The notes beneath the pieces were generated by a model. That model saw only the letters and a list, made by a program, of their open reading frames with translations, ran no database searches and was not told the origin of the DNA. A stretch of 8,322 nucleotides of DNA from Nitrospira sp. (GTDB lineage Bacteria > Nitrospirota > Nitrospiria > Nitrospirales > Nitrospiraceae), in assembly GCA_025363325.1 (NCBI GenBank), contig JANYEF010000284.1, positions 1 to 8,322 of the forward strand, written 5' to 3'. The translations under genes and the position numbers were made by a program. Shown piece by piece: positions 1 through 6,381 of the stretch. Numbering within the stretch: position 1 is the stretch's first letter; the number at the start of each line of letters is the position of its first letter.

Positions 1-11
1 CAGATGTACTG

Positions 12-46
12 CCCGGGACTCCAATGCCCTGAAATGGCGTCCCGGG
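12..46 (-). other. GC-rich hairpin just after ftsH, without a T-tract
   Basis: CCCGGGAC (12-19) and GTCCCGGG (39-46) are perfect complements; after one mismatch (20/38) three more pairs follow (21-23 with 35-37), leaving an 11-nt loop. The hairpin begins 16 nt past the ftsH stop. The transcript after it (plus-strand positions 11 to 1) has no run of U, so it is not a classical intrinsic terminator. It may protect the 3' end, attenuate transcription, or lie in the leader of a further gene. A TTG at 24 opens a short frame to the window edge, but it has no properly spaced Shine-Dalgarno and I do not call it a gene. Confidence 0.45.
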
Positions 47-62
47 ATCAGCGAGGCAGAAC

Positions 63-1874
63 TTAGGCAGGAACCGCTTGGGATGTGGACTGCATGATGA
101 TTTGATCAATGTCAGACGCATCAAGCACTTCTTTCTCCAAGAGTGCTTGCGCCAAACCCTTCAGAGTGGCCATATTTTCCGTGAGCAGCCGCTTCGCCCG
201 CTCATAGTTTTCCATCACAAGCCGTTTGACTTCCTGGTCGATCTCCATAGCTATTTGCTCACTGAAGTCGCGCTGGCTTCCGAGCTCTCGCCCAAGAAAA
301 ACCTGTTCGTTTTGTTTACCAAACGTCAGGGGGCCCATTTTTTCGCTCATGCCCCACTCACAGACCATCTTTCTCGCGAGATCCGTCGCCCGCTCGAGAT
401 CGTTCCCCGCTCCAGTCGTCATGTCTTTCAAGACCAACTCTTCCGCCACACGCCCCCCCATGAGAATGGCGAGCTGGTTATACAAATAATCCTTCGAATA
501 GTTGTGCCGGTCATCGGTGGGGAGCTGCATCGTCACGCCCAAGGCGCGGCCCCGAGGAATAATCGTCACCTTATGCACGGGATCTGTTCCAGGAATCAGC
601 TTGGCGATCAGCGCGTGCCCGGCCTCATGAAAGGCCGTCGTCCGCTTCTCATCGTCGCTCAAGACCAGACTCTTCCGTTCAGCCCCCATCAGCACTTTGT
701 CTTTGGCCATCTCGAAGTCGATTTTTTCCACTTCTTTCTTGTTGAGTCTCGCGGCCCAGAGTGCTGCTTCGTTGACCAAGTTTTCGAGGTCGGCTCCTGA
801 AAATCCCGGCGTACCGCGCGCGATTGTTTCCAACTCCACATTCGCCGCGATCGGAACTTTCTTCGTGTGCACCTTGAGAATTTCAGCACGACCGCGCAAG
901 TCCGGCCGATTGACCACGACTTGCCGATCAAAACGCCCCGGTCTGAGCAAAGCAGGATCGAGGACATCCGGCCGGTTGGTCGCAGCGACCAAGATCACAC
1001 CTTCTGTGGTATCGAATCCATCCATCTCGACGAGCAATTGATTGAGCGTCTGTTCGCGCTCGTCATGACCTCCGCCCAACCCTGCTCCACGAAGTCGACC
1101 GACGGCATCGATTTCGTCGATAAAGATAATGCAGGGAGCATGTTTTTTCCCCTGTTCGAAGAGATCACGAACACGAGATGCTCCGACGCCGACAAACATT
1201 TCCACAAAATCCGAACCGCTGATACTGAAGAACGGCACACTGGCTTCACCGGCAATGGCCTTGGCCAACAGTGTCTTCCCCGTGCCAGGAGGACCGACGA
1301 TCAAGACGCCCTTGGGAATACGGCCACCAAGTTTCTGGAACTTGCGCGGGTCCTTGAGGAACTCGATGATCTCGAGTACTTCTCCCTTGGCTTCTTCGAT
1401 GCCTGCAACGTCAGCGAACATCACCTTCTTACGCTCCTCCGTCAGCAAACGAGCTTTGCTCTTCCCGAACGACATGGCCTTATTGCCCCCCATCTGCATT
1501 TGCCGCATCAAGAAGAACCACAATCCCAAGAACAGGACAAAGGGCCCCCAGGTCACAAGGAATGTAATGTACCAAGGGCTTTCATCCGGTGGCTTTGCCT
1601 CAATCTGCACGCCCCGATCCCGCAAGACCTGCACCAATTCAGGATATTCCACCGAGTAGGTTCGAATACGGGTTTTGTCTTTCAGGACAGCGCTGATATG
1701 ACTGGATTTGATGATAACCCGCTCGATCTCTCCCTTGTCGAGTTTGGTCATGAACTCACTAAAAATTACGTCCTCTTCAGGCTCATGATGTGGCACGCTG
1801 AAGAGGTTGAACAGCAAAATCATGAAGAGGCCGACGACGACCCAGAAAAGTATATTCTTTGTCCTGGAATTCAT
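63..1874 (-). CDS. ftsH: ATP-dependent zinc metalloprotease FtsH
   Basis: FtsH is a hexameric inner-membrane AAA+ protease that extracts and degrades misfolded membrane proteins and selected cytosolic regulators. The 603-residue protein has a first membrane segment at about 8-27, a periplasmic domain at about 28-100 and a second membrane segment at about 101-124. The AAA domain follows: Walker A GPPGTGKT (194-201), pore loop MFVGVG (226-231), Walker B IIFIDEID (249-256), and second region of homology TNRPDVLDPALLRPGRFDR (299-317) with arginine fingers R311 and R314. The M41 peptidase domain has HEAGH (416-420) and a third zinc ligand, probably D492 in TTGAGNDLERAT. All catalytic residues are present. 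The C-terminal tail is shorter than in the 644-residue E. coli enzyme. The ATG at 1874 has AAGGAG (1881-1886) at 6 nt. It is the last gene in the window. Confidence 0.98.
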   Translation of the reverse strand: MNSRTKNILFWVVVGLFMILLFNLFSVPHHEPEEDVIFSEFMTKLDKGEIERVIIKSSHISAVLKDKTRIRTYSVEYPELVQVLRDRGVQIEAKPPDESPWYITFLVTWGPFVLFLGLWFFLMRQMQMGGNKAMSFGKSKARLLTEERKKVMFADVAGIEEAKGEVLEIIEFLKDPRKFQKLGGRIPKGVLIVGPPGTGKTLLAKAIAGEASVPFFSISGSDFVEMFVGVGASRVRDLFEQGKKHAPCIIFIDEIDAVGRLRGAGLGGGHDEREQTLNQLLVEMDGFDTTEGVILVAATNRPDVLDPALLRPGRFDRQVVVNRPDLRGRAEILKVHTKKVPIAANVELETIARGTPGFSGADLENLVNEAALWAARLNKKEVEKIDFEMAKDKVLMGAERKSLVLSDDEKRTTAFHEAGHALIAKLIPGTDPVHKVTIIPRGRALGVTMQLPTDDRHNYSKDYLYNQLAILMGGRVAEELVLKDMTTGAGNDLERATDLARKMVCEWGMSEKMGPLTFGKQNEQVFLGRELGSQRDFSEQIAMEIDQEVKRLVMENYERAKRLLTENMATLKGLAQALLEKEVLDASDIDQIIMQSTSQAVPA

Positions 1875-1932
1875 CCAGATCTCCTTGTGGATGGCTCGCT
1901 CAACCGGCGAAAAGAAACCGTGAACGTAGGTG

Positions 1933-1962
1933 ATGCTACCACAGGCTCATTCATATTGACAA
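1933..1962 (-). promoter_or_regulatory. Candidate sigma70-type promoter for ftsH
   Basis: In the 104-bp gap before ftsH, the minus strand has TTGTCA (1957-1962; five of six matches to the -35 consensus), an 18-bp spacer, and TAGCAT (1933-1938; four of six to the -10 consensus). Transcription would start near 1926, leaving a leader of about 50 nt before the ATG at 1874. It is a motif match only, and ftsH could instead depend on read-through from hpt. Confidence 0.35.
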
Positions 1963-1972
1963 CCATATGAGC
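1945..1972. repeat. Small inverted repeat over the candidate ftsH -35
   Basis: GCTCAT (1945-1950) and ATGAGC (1967-1972) are exact reverse complements, and nested within them TCATAT (1951-1956) pairs with ATATGA (1965-1970). The 8-bp core between the nested arms overlaps the candidate -35 box. It could be an operator or a minor hairpin after the hpt stop; the arms are short, so chance is a real alternative. Confidence 0.35.
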
Positions 1973-1978
1973 ACAGCC

Positions 1979-2518
1979 TTACCCCTCATCTCCCTCCATA
2001 TCCAAGACAGCCAGATAGGGAAGGTTCCGGTACTTCTGCTGGTAATCGAGTCCATACCCGACCACGTACTTATTCGGAATCTTGAACCCCACATAGTCGA
2101 TGGTAACATCAATGATCCGACGGTCTGGCTTACTCAATAAGGTGCAGACTTTAATCGACCTTGGCTTTCTTTTCGCCAAGGTCTTGACCAAGTATTGGGC
2201 CGTCAGTCCGGAATCGACGATGTCTTCCACCAGCAAAACGTCTTTACTCTTGATGTCCTCGGTCAGCTCGGTCACCATTCTAACCTTGCCGGATGTGTTT
2301 GCTCGAGACCTGTCACTCGTCACCATAAGAAAATCCACCCGCATGGGAATTCGGATTGCGCGAGCCAAATCGGCATAGAAGGCATAGGCCCCCTTCAACA
2401 CCCCCACCAAGACGAAATCCTTCCCTGTATAATCGGTCGTGATCTGTTTGCCCAGCTCACGAATCCGAGTACGCATTTCTTCCTGCGTCACGATCGGCCG
2501 ACCGAAGATCCGCTCCAT
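1979..2518 (-). CDS. hpt: Hypoxanthine(-guanine) phosphoribosyltransferase
   Basis: Hpt salvages purines by transferring ribose-5-phosphate from PRPP to hypoxanthine or guanine, giving IMP or GMP in the cytosol. The 179-residue length is typical of the bacterial enzyme. Seen in order are the pyrophosphate-binding LKG loop (41-43), the flexible catalytic loop region (about 66-80), the PRPP signature VLLVEDIVDSGLTA at 94-107, and the purine-binding region FKIPNKYVVGYGLDY at 145-159. The flexible loop reads TSDRSRANTSGKV, where the family usually has a Ser-Tyr-Gly start; here the tyrosine and glycine positions are Asp and Arg. All other motifs are intact, so the enzyme is probably active. The start is 6 bp after the tilS stop. 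The tilS-hpt-ftsH order is widely conserved and supports the call; xanthine or guanine preference cannot be read from the sequence. Confidence 0.95.
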   Translation of the reverse strand: MERIFGRPIVTQEEMRTRIRELGKQITTDYTGKDFVLVGVLKGAYAFYADLARAIRIPMRVDFLMVTSDRSRANTSGKVRMVTELTEDIKSKDVLLVEDIVDSGLTAQYLVKTLAKRKPRSIKVCTLLSKPDRRIIDVTIDYVGFKIPNKYVVGYGLDYQQKYRNLPYLAVLDMEGDEG

Positions 2519-2524
2519 ACTCTC

Positions 2525-4009
2525 TTACTCCTTCTCGGACGCCCGGTTGCTCACTGAGACAAGCAAACAGCGTGTCGTCCCTCCACGAACGACGAAGCGC
2601 TCATCCTGCCGCACTCCTATCACCCAGAGAATTCCCTCTGGCGCTACCAATAAAGGAACCTTACCACGTTCATGTCGAGCGACTTTTTTATCGGTAAAGA
2701 AATCCTGCAGCTTTTTGCTCTCCCCCTTCATTCCAACGGGAGAAAATCGATCGCCGGCTTGCCAGGCCCGAACCAGCAAGGGCTCCGAAAACTGGTCGGC
2801 ATCGAACCATGCCAGTCCTTGGGAAGGAGCCCTGCCCATTTCCTCCGCTGCATGACGCATCGTGAATTGTACATGAATTTGCTGATTCGTTCGAGACCAA
2901 TAGACCATTGAAGGCACCGGAAGCGGCAGGGCCACCTCCTTCCCTTGCACTGAATCAATCGGAGGGATGTGATCTCCTCCTGCACCTGGGCTAAATCGCA
3001 CCGACCCCTGATCCAGAATCACGAGGGCCTGTTTCAAAGACAGCCGGCTTCCGCTTCTTCCCTTGAGGAGGAGACGTCGAACTGACTCCACTACGCGAAG
3101 GCTACTGGCGCGCCCCTCTTCGTCGTAAGTCTGTAGGATTGCCCGCACAAGACGACGTTGAAGCGCAACCGGCAACTCGATGAAGGCCTGGCGATCGACT
3201 CGTTGCACGCCTCTGGGATCATGGCTGACAAGTGTGCGCACCAGATTATTTGTAATTCCCGTCAAATATTGTTCGTCTTCGCGCAGCAAGTCCGCCTGCC
3301 GCTGCAACACCCGGACGGCAGCCGGCGCCAACCGCATAATGACAGGAAGGAGTTCCTTCCTGATCCGATTGCGATGATAGAGCGGCTTCTCATTGCTCGA
3401 ATCACGACGATAGGTCAGCCCTTCATCATCCAAGTATGCCACCACCTCCTCGCGGGTAGCGGCGAGAAGAGGACGAATAATCCTGTCTTCACGGGCGTAT
3501 GGCATCCCGGCCAACCCGGTCATGCCCGCCCCCCGCAACATCCACATGAGCACCGTTTCCGCCTGGTCATTGGCAGTATGACCGACCGCAATGCGGTCAG
3601 CCACGACCTCGTGAGCCAGTTGCTTCATGAAGCCATAGCGCGCGTCGCGCGCTATGGCTTGAAGCGACGAGCGCTGCCGACGTTTGACCAGCATGGGTCG
3701 ATGGATGGCAAGAGGCAGTTGTCGTTCCCGACAAAATGTATAAACAAACAATTCGTCGCCGTCGGACTCCGCTCCGCGCAATCCATAATTACAATGGACC
3801 ACCGTCAGCGTGAGCCGCCAGGGCCTAGCCAGGCGATGGAGGAGCGACAACAACGCGAGCGAGTCGGGCCCGCCTGATACCGCCACGAGTAGATGCTGAC
3901 CGGGAACAAAAAGCTGTTGCTGACGCACCGTCCGAACAAGATGGGTCAATAGTGCCGGTCGAACGGAGGGCCTGGATGAGGGCCTCATGATCGTCTTCTC
4001 AGCGGCCAT
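2525..4009 (-). CDS. tilS: tRNA(Ile)-lysidine synthetase
   Basis: TilS attaches lysine to C34 of the CAU-anticodon tRNA(Ile2), using ATP, so that the tRNA reads AUA and is charged with isoleucine. The N-terminal PP-loop ATPase domain shows SGGPDS at 45-50, HCNYGLRGAESDGDE at 72-86, ARDARYGF at 120-127, GHTANDQAETVLM at 143-155 and YHRNRIRKELLP at 211-222. The C-terminal TilS domain has VRAWQAGDRFSPVGMKGESKKLQDFFTDKKV at 413-443. At 494 residues it is somewhat longer than the roughly 430-residue E. coli enzyme. The ATG at 4009 follows the ribF stop by 2 bp and has only a weak Shine-Dalgarno; the ATG of codon 8, preceded by GAGAAG at 6 nt, is a credible alternative start. The gene's own sequence uses an AUA codon at I119, inside a long palindrome (separate entry). 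It lies directly before hpt, a neighbourhood common in bacteria. Confidence 0.97.
   Translation of the reverse strand: MAAEKTIMRPSSRPSVRPALLTHLVRTVRQQQLFVPGQHLLVAVSGGPDSLALLSLLHRLARPWRLTLTVVHCNYGLRGAESDGDELFVYTFCRERQLPLAIHRPMLVKRRQRSSLQAIARDARYGFMKQLAHEVVADRIAVGHTANDQAETVLMWMLRGAGMTGLAGMPYAREDRIIRPLLAATREEVVAYLDDEGLTYRRDSSNEKPLYHRNRIRKELLPVIMRLAPAAVRVLQRQADLLREDEQYLTGITNNLVRTLVSHDPRGVQRVDRQAFIELPVALQRRLVRAILQTYDEEGRASSLRVVESVRRLLLKGRSGSRLSLKQALVILDQGSVRFSPGAGGDHIPPIDSVQGKEVALPLPVPSMVYWSRTNQQIHVQFTMRHAAEEMGRAPSQGLAWFDADQFSEPLLVRAWQAGDRFSPVGMKGESKKLQDFFTDKKVARHERGKVPLLVAPEGILWVIGVRQDERFVVRGGTTRCLLVSVSNRASEKE
2528..2533 (-). promoter_or_regulatory. Shine-Dalgarno of hpt, embedded in the end of tilS
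   Basis: AAGGAG on the minus strand lies 9 nt before the hpt ATG at 2518 and is formed by the last sense codons of tilS, just before its TAA. This strong site lets hpt be translated independently of ribosomes finishing tilS and supports the chosen hpt start. Confidence 0.75.
3630..3660. repeat. 31-bp near-perfect palindrome inside tilS
   Basis: Two 15-bp arms (3630-3644 and 3646-3660) are exact reverse complements around a single T at 3645. The inner part of each arm is alternating C and G, the outer part AAGCCATA. As RNA it would form a very stable hairpin of 13-14 bp with a 3-5 nt loop. It lies entirely in coding sequence, over TilS residues 117-127, and encodes the conserved ARDARYGF motif; the repeated Ala-Arg codons GCG CGC account for part of the symmetry, but not for the matched outer arms. 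There is no T-tract, so it is not a standard terminator. A possible role is folding or pausing of the long transcript; chance is also possible. Confidence 0.85.
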
Positions 4010-4011
4010 GG

Positions 4012-4956
4012 TTACTGAACTCTCTGCGGAATACGCCGCAAGCTGATGCGTGCCTGTTCCACATCACGGGCAATTTGCTGCGACAGCTCATCGGCAGATG
4101 CAAAAGTGTGATCGCCGCGCACCCGTGCCACAAACTGCACGGTGATTTCTTGGCCATAGAGATCGCTGGTCTGATCCAAAAGATTGACTTCGATCAGCCG
4201 CTCGCCCGCTCCAAAGGTCGGCCTGGTCCCAATGTAGGCGATCGCATCATAGATCTGAGTACCGTAGACAGTCCGCGCAGCATAGACTCCATCGGGCGGC
4301 AAGACGCGATCAGCCGGGACGTGCAGATTGGCCGTAGGCCAGCCCATCGACTGCCCCTGTTGCATTCCGTGCACCACGGTACCTCGAATCCCATAGTCGC
4401 GTCCGAGCAACGTAGTAGCCCGCTCCATATTCCCTGCCTGAATAAGCTGGCGAATCCTACTTGAACTCACCACGTCCCCGTCAATTATCACGGGAGTTAC
4501 GGGATGCACGCGGAAGCCGTACTGCCCGCCGAGACGCACGAGGTCATCGATACGCCCAGCCCGGCCCTTCCCAAACGCAAAATGATTGCCCACGAACAGT
4601 TCAGACAGGGTGAGAGACCGATGCAGGATGTTTTCGGCAAATTGATCCGGGCTCATCGCTGCAAAGGTGGGGGTAAAGTCCAGGAATACCACTTCATCGA
4701 TCCCCGCGGCTTCGAGGTGCGCGAGCTTTTCCTCCGGACTGGTGAGAAAACGAAGATCGACGCGGGGCGCGAGGATTTTTACCGGATGCGGTTCGAAGGT
4801 CAGGACGAGCGCCGTTCCCTGAGCCTTCCGGGCCGTCTCGACCACCGTCTGCAACAGCGCTCGATGGCCCAGGTGCTGGCCATCGAAATTGCCGATCGTG
4901 GCGACGGGATAGGCACGTGGATACTCGCCGGACAGCCCACGCGTCACTTTCAGCAT
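4012..4956 (-). CDS. ribF: Bifunctional riboflavin kinase / FAD synthetase
   Basis: This 314-residue cytoplasmic enzyme phosphorylates riboflavin to FMN and then adenylylates FMN to FAD. The N-terminal nucleotidyltransferase domain (about 1-180) has GNFDGQHLGHR at 22-32, containing the adenylyl-transfer HxGH-type motif (H28, H31), then TFEPHP at 53-58 and SSSRIR at 164-169. The C-terminal flavokinase domain (about 185-305) has GQSMGWPTANL at 201-211, DGVY at 222-225, GTRPTF at 243-248 and the IEVNLLD segment, whose glutamate E256 fits the catalytic position of the family. Length and domain order match the standard bacterial enzyme. The start is 5 bp after the hemB stop, and no good Shine-Dalgarno is visible before it, so translation is probably coupled to hemB. 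It ends 2 bp before tilS. Placement between heme and tRNA-modification genes is a joint-expression arrangement and not a shared pathway. Confidence 0.97.
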   Translation of the reverse strand: MLKVTRGLSGEYPRAYPVATIGNFDGQHLGHRALLQTVVETARKAQGTALVLTFEPHPVKILAPRVDLRFLTSPEEKLAHLEAAGIDEVVFLDFTPTFAAMSPDQFAENILHRSLTLSELFVGNHFAFGKGRAGRIDDLVRLGGQYGFRVHPVTPVIIDGDVVSSSRIRQLIQAGNMERATTLLGRDYGIRGTVVHGMQQGQSMGWPTANLHVPADRVLPPDGVYAARTVYGTQIYDAIAYIGTRPTFGAGERLIEVNLLDQTSDLYGQEITVQFVARVRGDHTFASADELSQQIARDVEQARISLRRIPQRVQ

Positions 4957-4961
4957 GGTCG

Positions 4962-5933
4962 TCAGCGGAGGAGACGCGCGGCGTCTTTGGCAAAGTAGGT
5001 CAGTATGATATCAGCGCCGGCCCGCTTAATCGAGAGCAACGATTCCATCATGGCCCGCGATTCGTCGAGCCAGCCAGCGTTGGCGGCCGCTTTGATCATG
5101 CTGTACTCCCCGCTCACTTGATAGGCGGCTACAGGCAACAACATCTCCGCTCTGGCTGCGGCAATGATATCGAGGTACGGTAGTGCCGGTTTTACCATAA
5201 TGATGTCAGCCCCTTCTTCGACATCAAGGGCGATCTCCCGAAGCGCTTCCCGGCGGTTGGCGGGATCCATCTGGTACGACTGCCGATCGCCGAATTGAGG
5301 GCTTGAAAACGCCGCATCCCGAAACGGTGCATAAAAGCAGGACGCGAATTTGGCGGCATAGGCCATGATCGGCAGCTCCGAAAAGCCCGCCTGATCCAGT
5401 TCCGCCCGGATCGCCGCCACCCGCCCATCCATCATATCGGACGGCGCCACCATGTCAGCCCCGGCTTGCGCATGGGTCCTGGCCATTGCACGAAGACAGT
5501 CCAACGTTTCGTCGTTGAGAATCCGACCGTCCTTGACGATCCCGCAATGGCCGTGATCGGTGTATTCGTCGATGCAGACGTCGGTGACGACCATCAGCCC
5601 AGGGACTTTGTCCTTCACCGCTTTGACGGCCCGTTGCACAATGCCATTCGGATCGAATCCCGAACTCCCCCGATCATCTTTCCGATCGGGAATCCCAAAG
5701 AGGATGATGGCGGGAATCCCCAAGGCCGCAATTTCACCTGCCTCTTTCACCAAGAGATCGACCGAGAGGCGAAACTGGCCCGGCATCGAGGCGATCTCCT
5801 CCCGCCGATCTCGCCCTTCGACGACGAACAGCGGATAGATAAAGTCGGACGGGGCAAGGCTTGTCTCCCGTACCATGCGACGAAATGCCTCATGCTGCCG
5901 CAGCCGCCGGAGCCTCTGTATTGGGAAAGCCAT
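4962..5933 (-). CDS. hemB: Delta-aminolevulinic acid dehydratase (porphobilinogen synthase)
   Basis: HemB condenses two 5-aminolevulinate molecules into porphobilinogen, the first common pyrrole of heme, siroheme and cobalamin synthesis; the family is usually a homo-octamer in the cytosol. The 323-residue length is normal. The two active-site lysines are visible, K195 in AYAAKFASCFYAPFRDAA and the Schiff-base K248 in MVKPALPYLD. The active-site metal segment DVCIDEYTDHGHCG (118-131) has C120, D122 and C130. This is neither the classical all-cysteine zinc site nor the all-aspartate type, but a mixed set. The GIPDRKDDRGSSGFDPNG stretch (80-97) is the usual mobile lid region. The ATG at 5933 is preceded by GAGGAAG (5941-5947), which overlaps the end of the CBS gene, 7 nt upstream. 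The gene ends 5 bp before ribF, so the two are probably co-transcribed. Confidence 0.97.
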   Translation of the reverse strand: MAFPIQRLRRLRQHEAFRRMVRETSLAPSDFIYPLFVVEGRDRREEIASMPGQFRLSVDLLVKEAGEIAALGIPAIILFGIPDRKDDRGSSGFDPNGIVQRAVKAVKDKVPGLMVVTDVCIDEYTDHGHCGIVKDGRILNDETLDCLRAMARTHAQAGADMVAPSDMMDGRVAAIRAELDQAGFSELPIMAYAAKFASCFYAPFRDAAFSSPQFGDRQSYQMDPANRREALREIALDVEEGADIIMVKPALPYLDIIAAARAEMLLPVAAYQVSGEYSMIKAAANAGWLDESRAMMESLLSIKRAGADIILTYFAKDAARLLR

Positions 5934-5937
5934 CGGA

Positions 5938-6330
5938 TTACTTCCTCGGAATATTCGTCAAGAACACCACGATGTCGCGCACAGAAATCATACCGACCAA
6001 TTTTCCATCCTGAGTCACACCAAGATGGCGGATATGCGTTTTGGCCATCAGATCGTTGGCATCTAATACGGTCTTTTCCCCTTCGATCGTCAAGATCGGA
6101 GCCGACATAACCTGTTCGACCGTGGTCTTGTGGGTGTCGGCTCCAGCCGCTACTACCCGCCGGACCATATCGGTATCCGTGAGGATGCCGACGATCTCCT
6201 TCCCATTCGTCACAAACAGGCTGCCGATGCCACGATCCCGCATGATACGTGCCGCCGTCTGTGCATCCGTATCCCGCTCAACCGTAATAAACTTCTCCCT
6301 TGGAACCATGAACGACTTGACTGGAACCAT
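5938..6330 (-). CDS. Small protein of two CBS domains (putative adenine-nucleotide sensor)
   Basis: This is a 130-residue soluble protein made almost entirely of a tandem CBS pair (Bateman module). The first repeat spans about residues 6-60, with FMVPREKFITVERDTDAQTAARIM and the ligand-loop element GILTDTDMVRRV at 48-59. The second spans about 72-127, with VMSAPILTIEG at 74-84 and GMISVRDIV at 113-121. The G-h-h-T/S-x-x-D pattern is the one that contacts ribose or phosphate of AMP, ATP or SAM in this family. No catalytic, DNA-binding or membrane domain is attached, so it probably acts as a separate regulatory subunit; the partner and ligand are unknown. It lies 51 bp after cobA-hemD and 4 bp before hemB, inside the tetrapyrrole cluster, which suggests but does not prove a link to heme synthesis or energy status. 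The start at 6330 is preferred over an in-frame ATG seven codons later because of a strong Shine-Dalgarno sequence. Confidence 0.9.
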   Translation of the reverse strand: MVPVKSFMVPREKFITVERDTDAQTAARIMRDRGIGSLFVTNGKEIVGILTDTDMVRRVVAAGADTHKTTVEQVMSAPILTIEGEKTVLDANDLMAKTHIRHLGVTQDGKLVGMISVRDIVVFLTNIPRK

Positions 6331-6337
6331 GCTATGT

Positions 6338-6343
6338 CCTCCC
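6338..6343 (-). promoter_or_regulatory. Strong Shine-Dalgarno for the CBS-domain gene
   Basis: On the minus strand GGGAGG (within AAGGGAGGA, 6337-6345) lies 7 nt before the ATG at 6330. It fixes that ATG as the start instead of the second in-frame ATG at 6309. It is among the best ribosome-binding sites in the window and lies in the only noncoding gap within the tetrapyrrole block. Confidence 0.8.
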
Positions 6344-6381
6344 TTGGCTAATTCAGTTCATCACCTGCCGTCTACTTCGAC

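Noticed and set aside
1..24. Start of a further minus-strand gene (for example folP) from the TTG at 24
   Set aside because: Eight codons only, no recognisable motif and the nearest AGGG is 2 nt away, too close for a ribosome-binding site; cannot be supported from this window.
78..800. Plus-strand open frame (240 codons) opposite the 3' half of ftsH
   Set aside because: Antisense to the conserved FtsH peptidase domain, no motif and no credible ribosome-binding site; a shadow frame.
867..1970. Long plus-strand open frame (367 codons) opposite ftsH
   Set aside because: It lies almost wholly antisense to an unmistakable ftsH, has no recognisable domain, and its composition (many Pro, Arg, His, Gln) is that of a codon-biased antisense shadow.
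3158..3877. Plus-strand open frame (239 codons) opposite tilS
   Set aside because: Fully inside the conserved TilS PP-loop region on the other strand; its sequence has no domain signature.
5669..5690. Inverted repeat CCCGATC/GATCGGG in hemB
   Set aside because: Seven-bp arms with an 8-nt loop in coding sequence for the HemB lid region; this is within what chance gives in GC-rich coding DNA.
6331..6381. Gap between cobA-hemD and the CBS gene as a promoter or riboswitch site
   Set aside because: Only 51 bp; apart from the Shine-Dalgarno I see no convincing -35/-10 pair, terminator hairpin or room for a riboswitch such as a cobalamin box.
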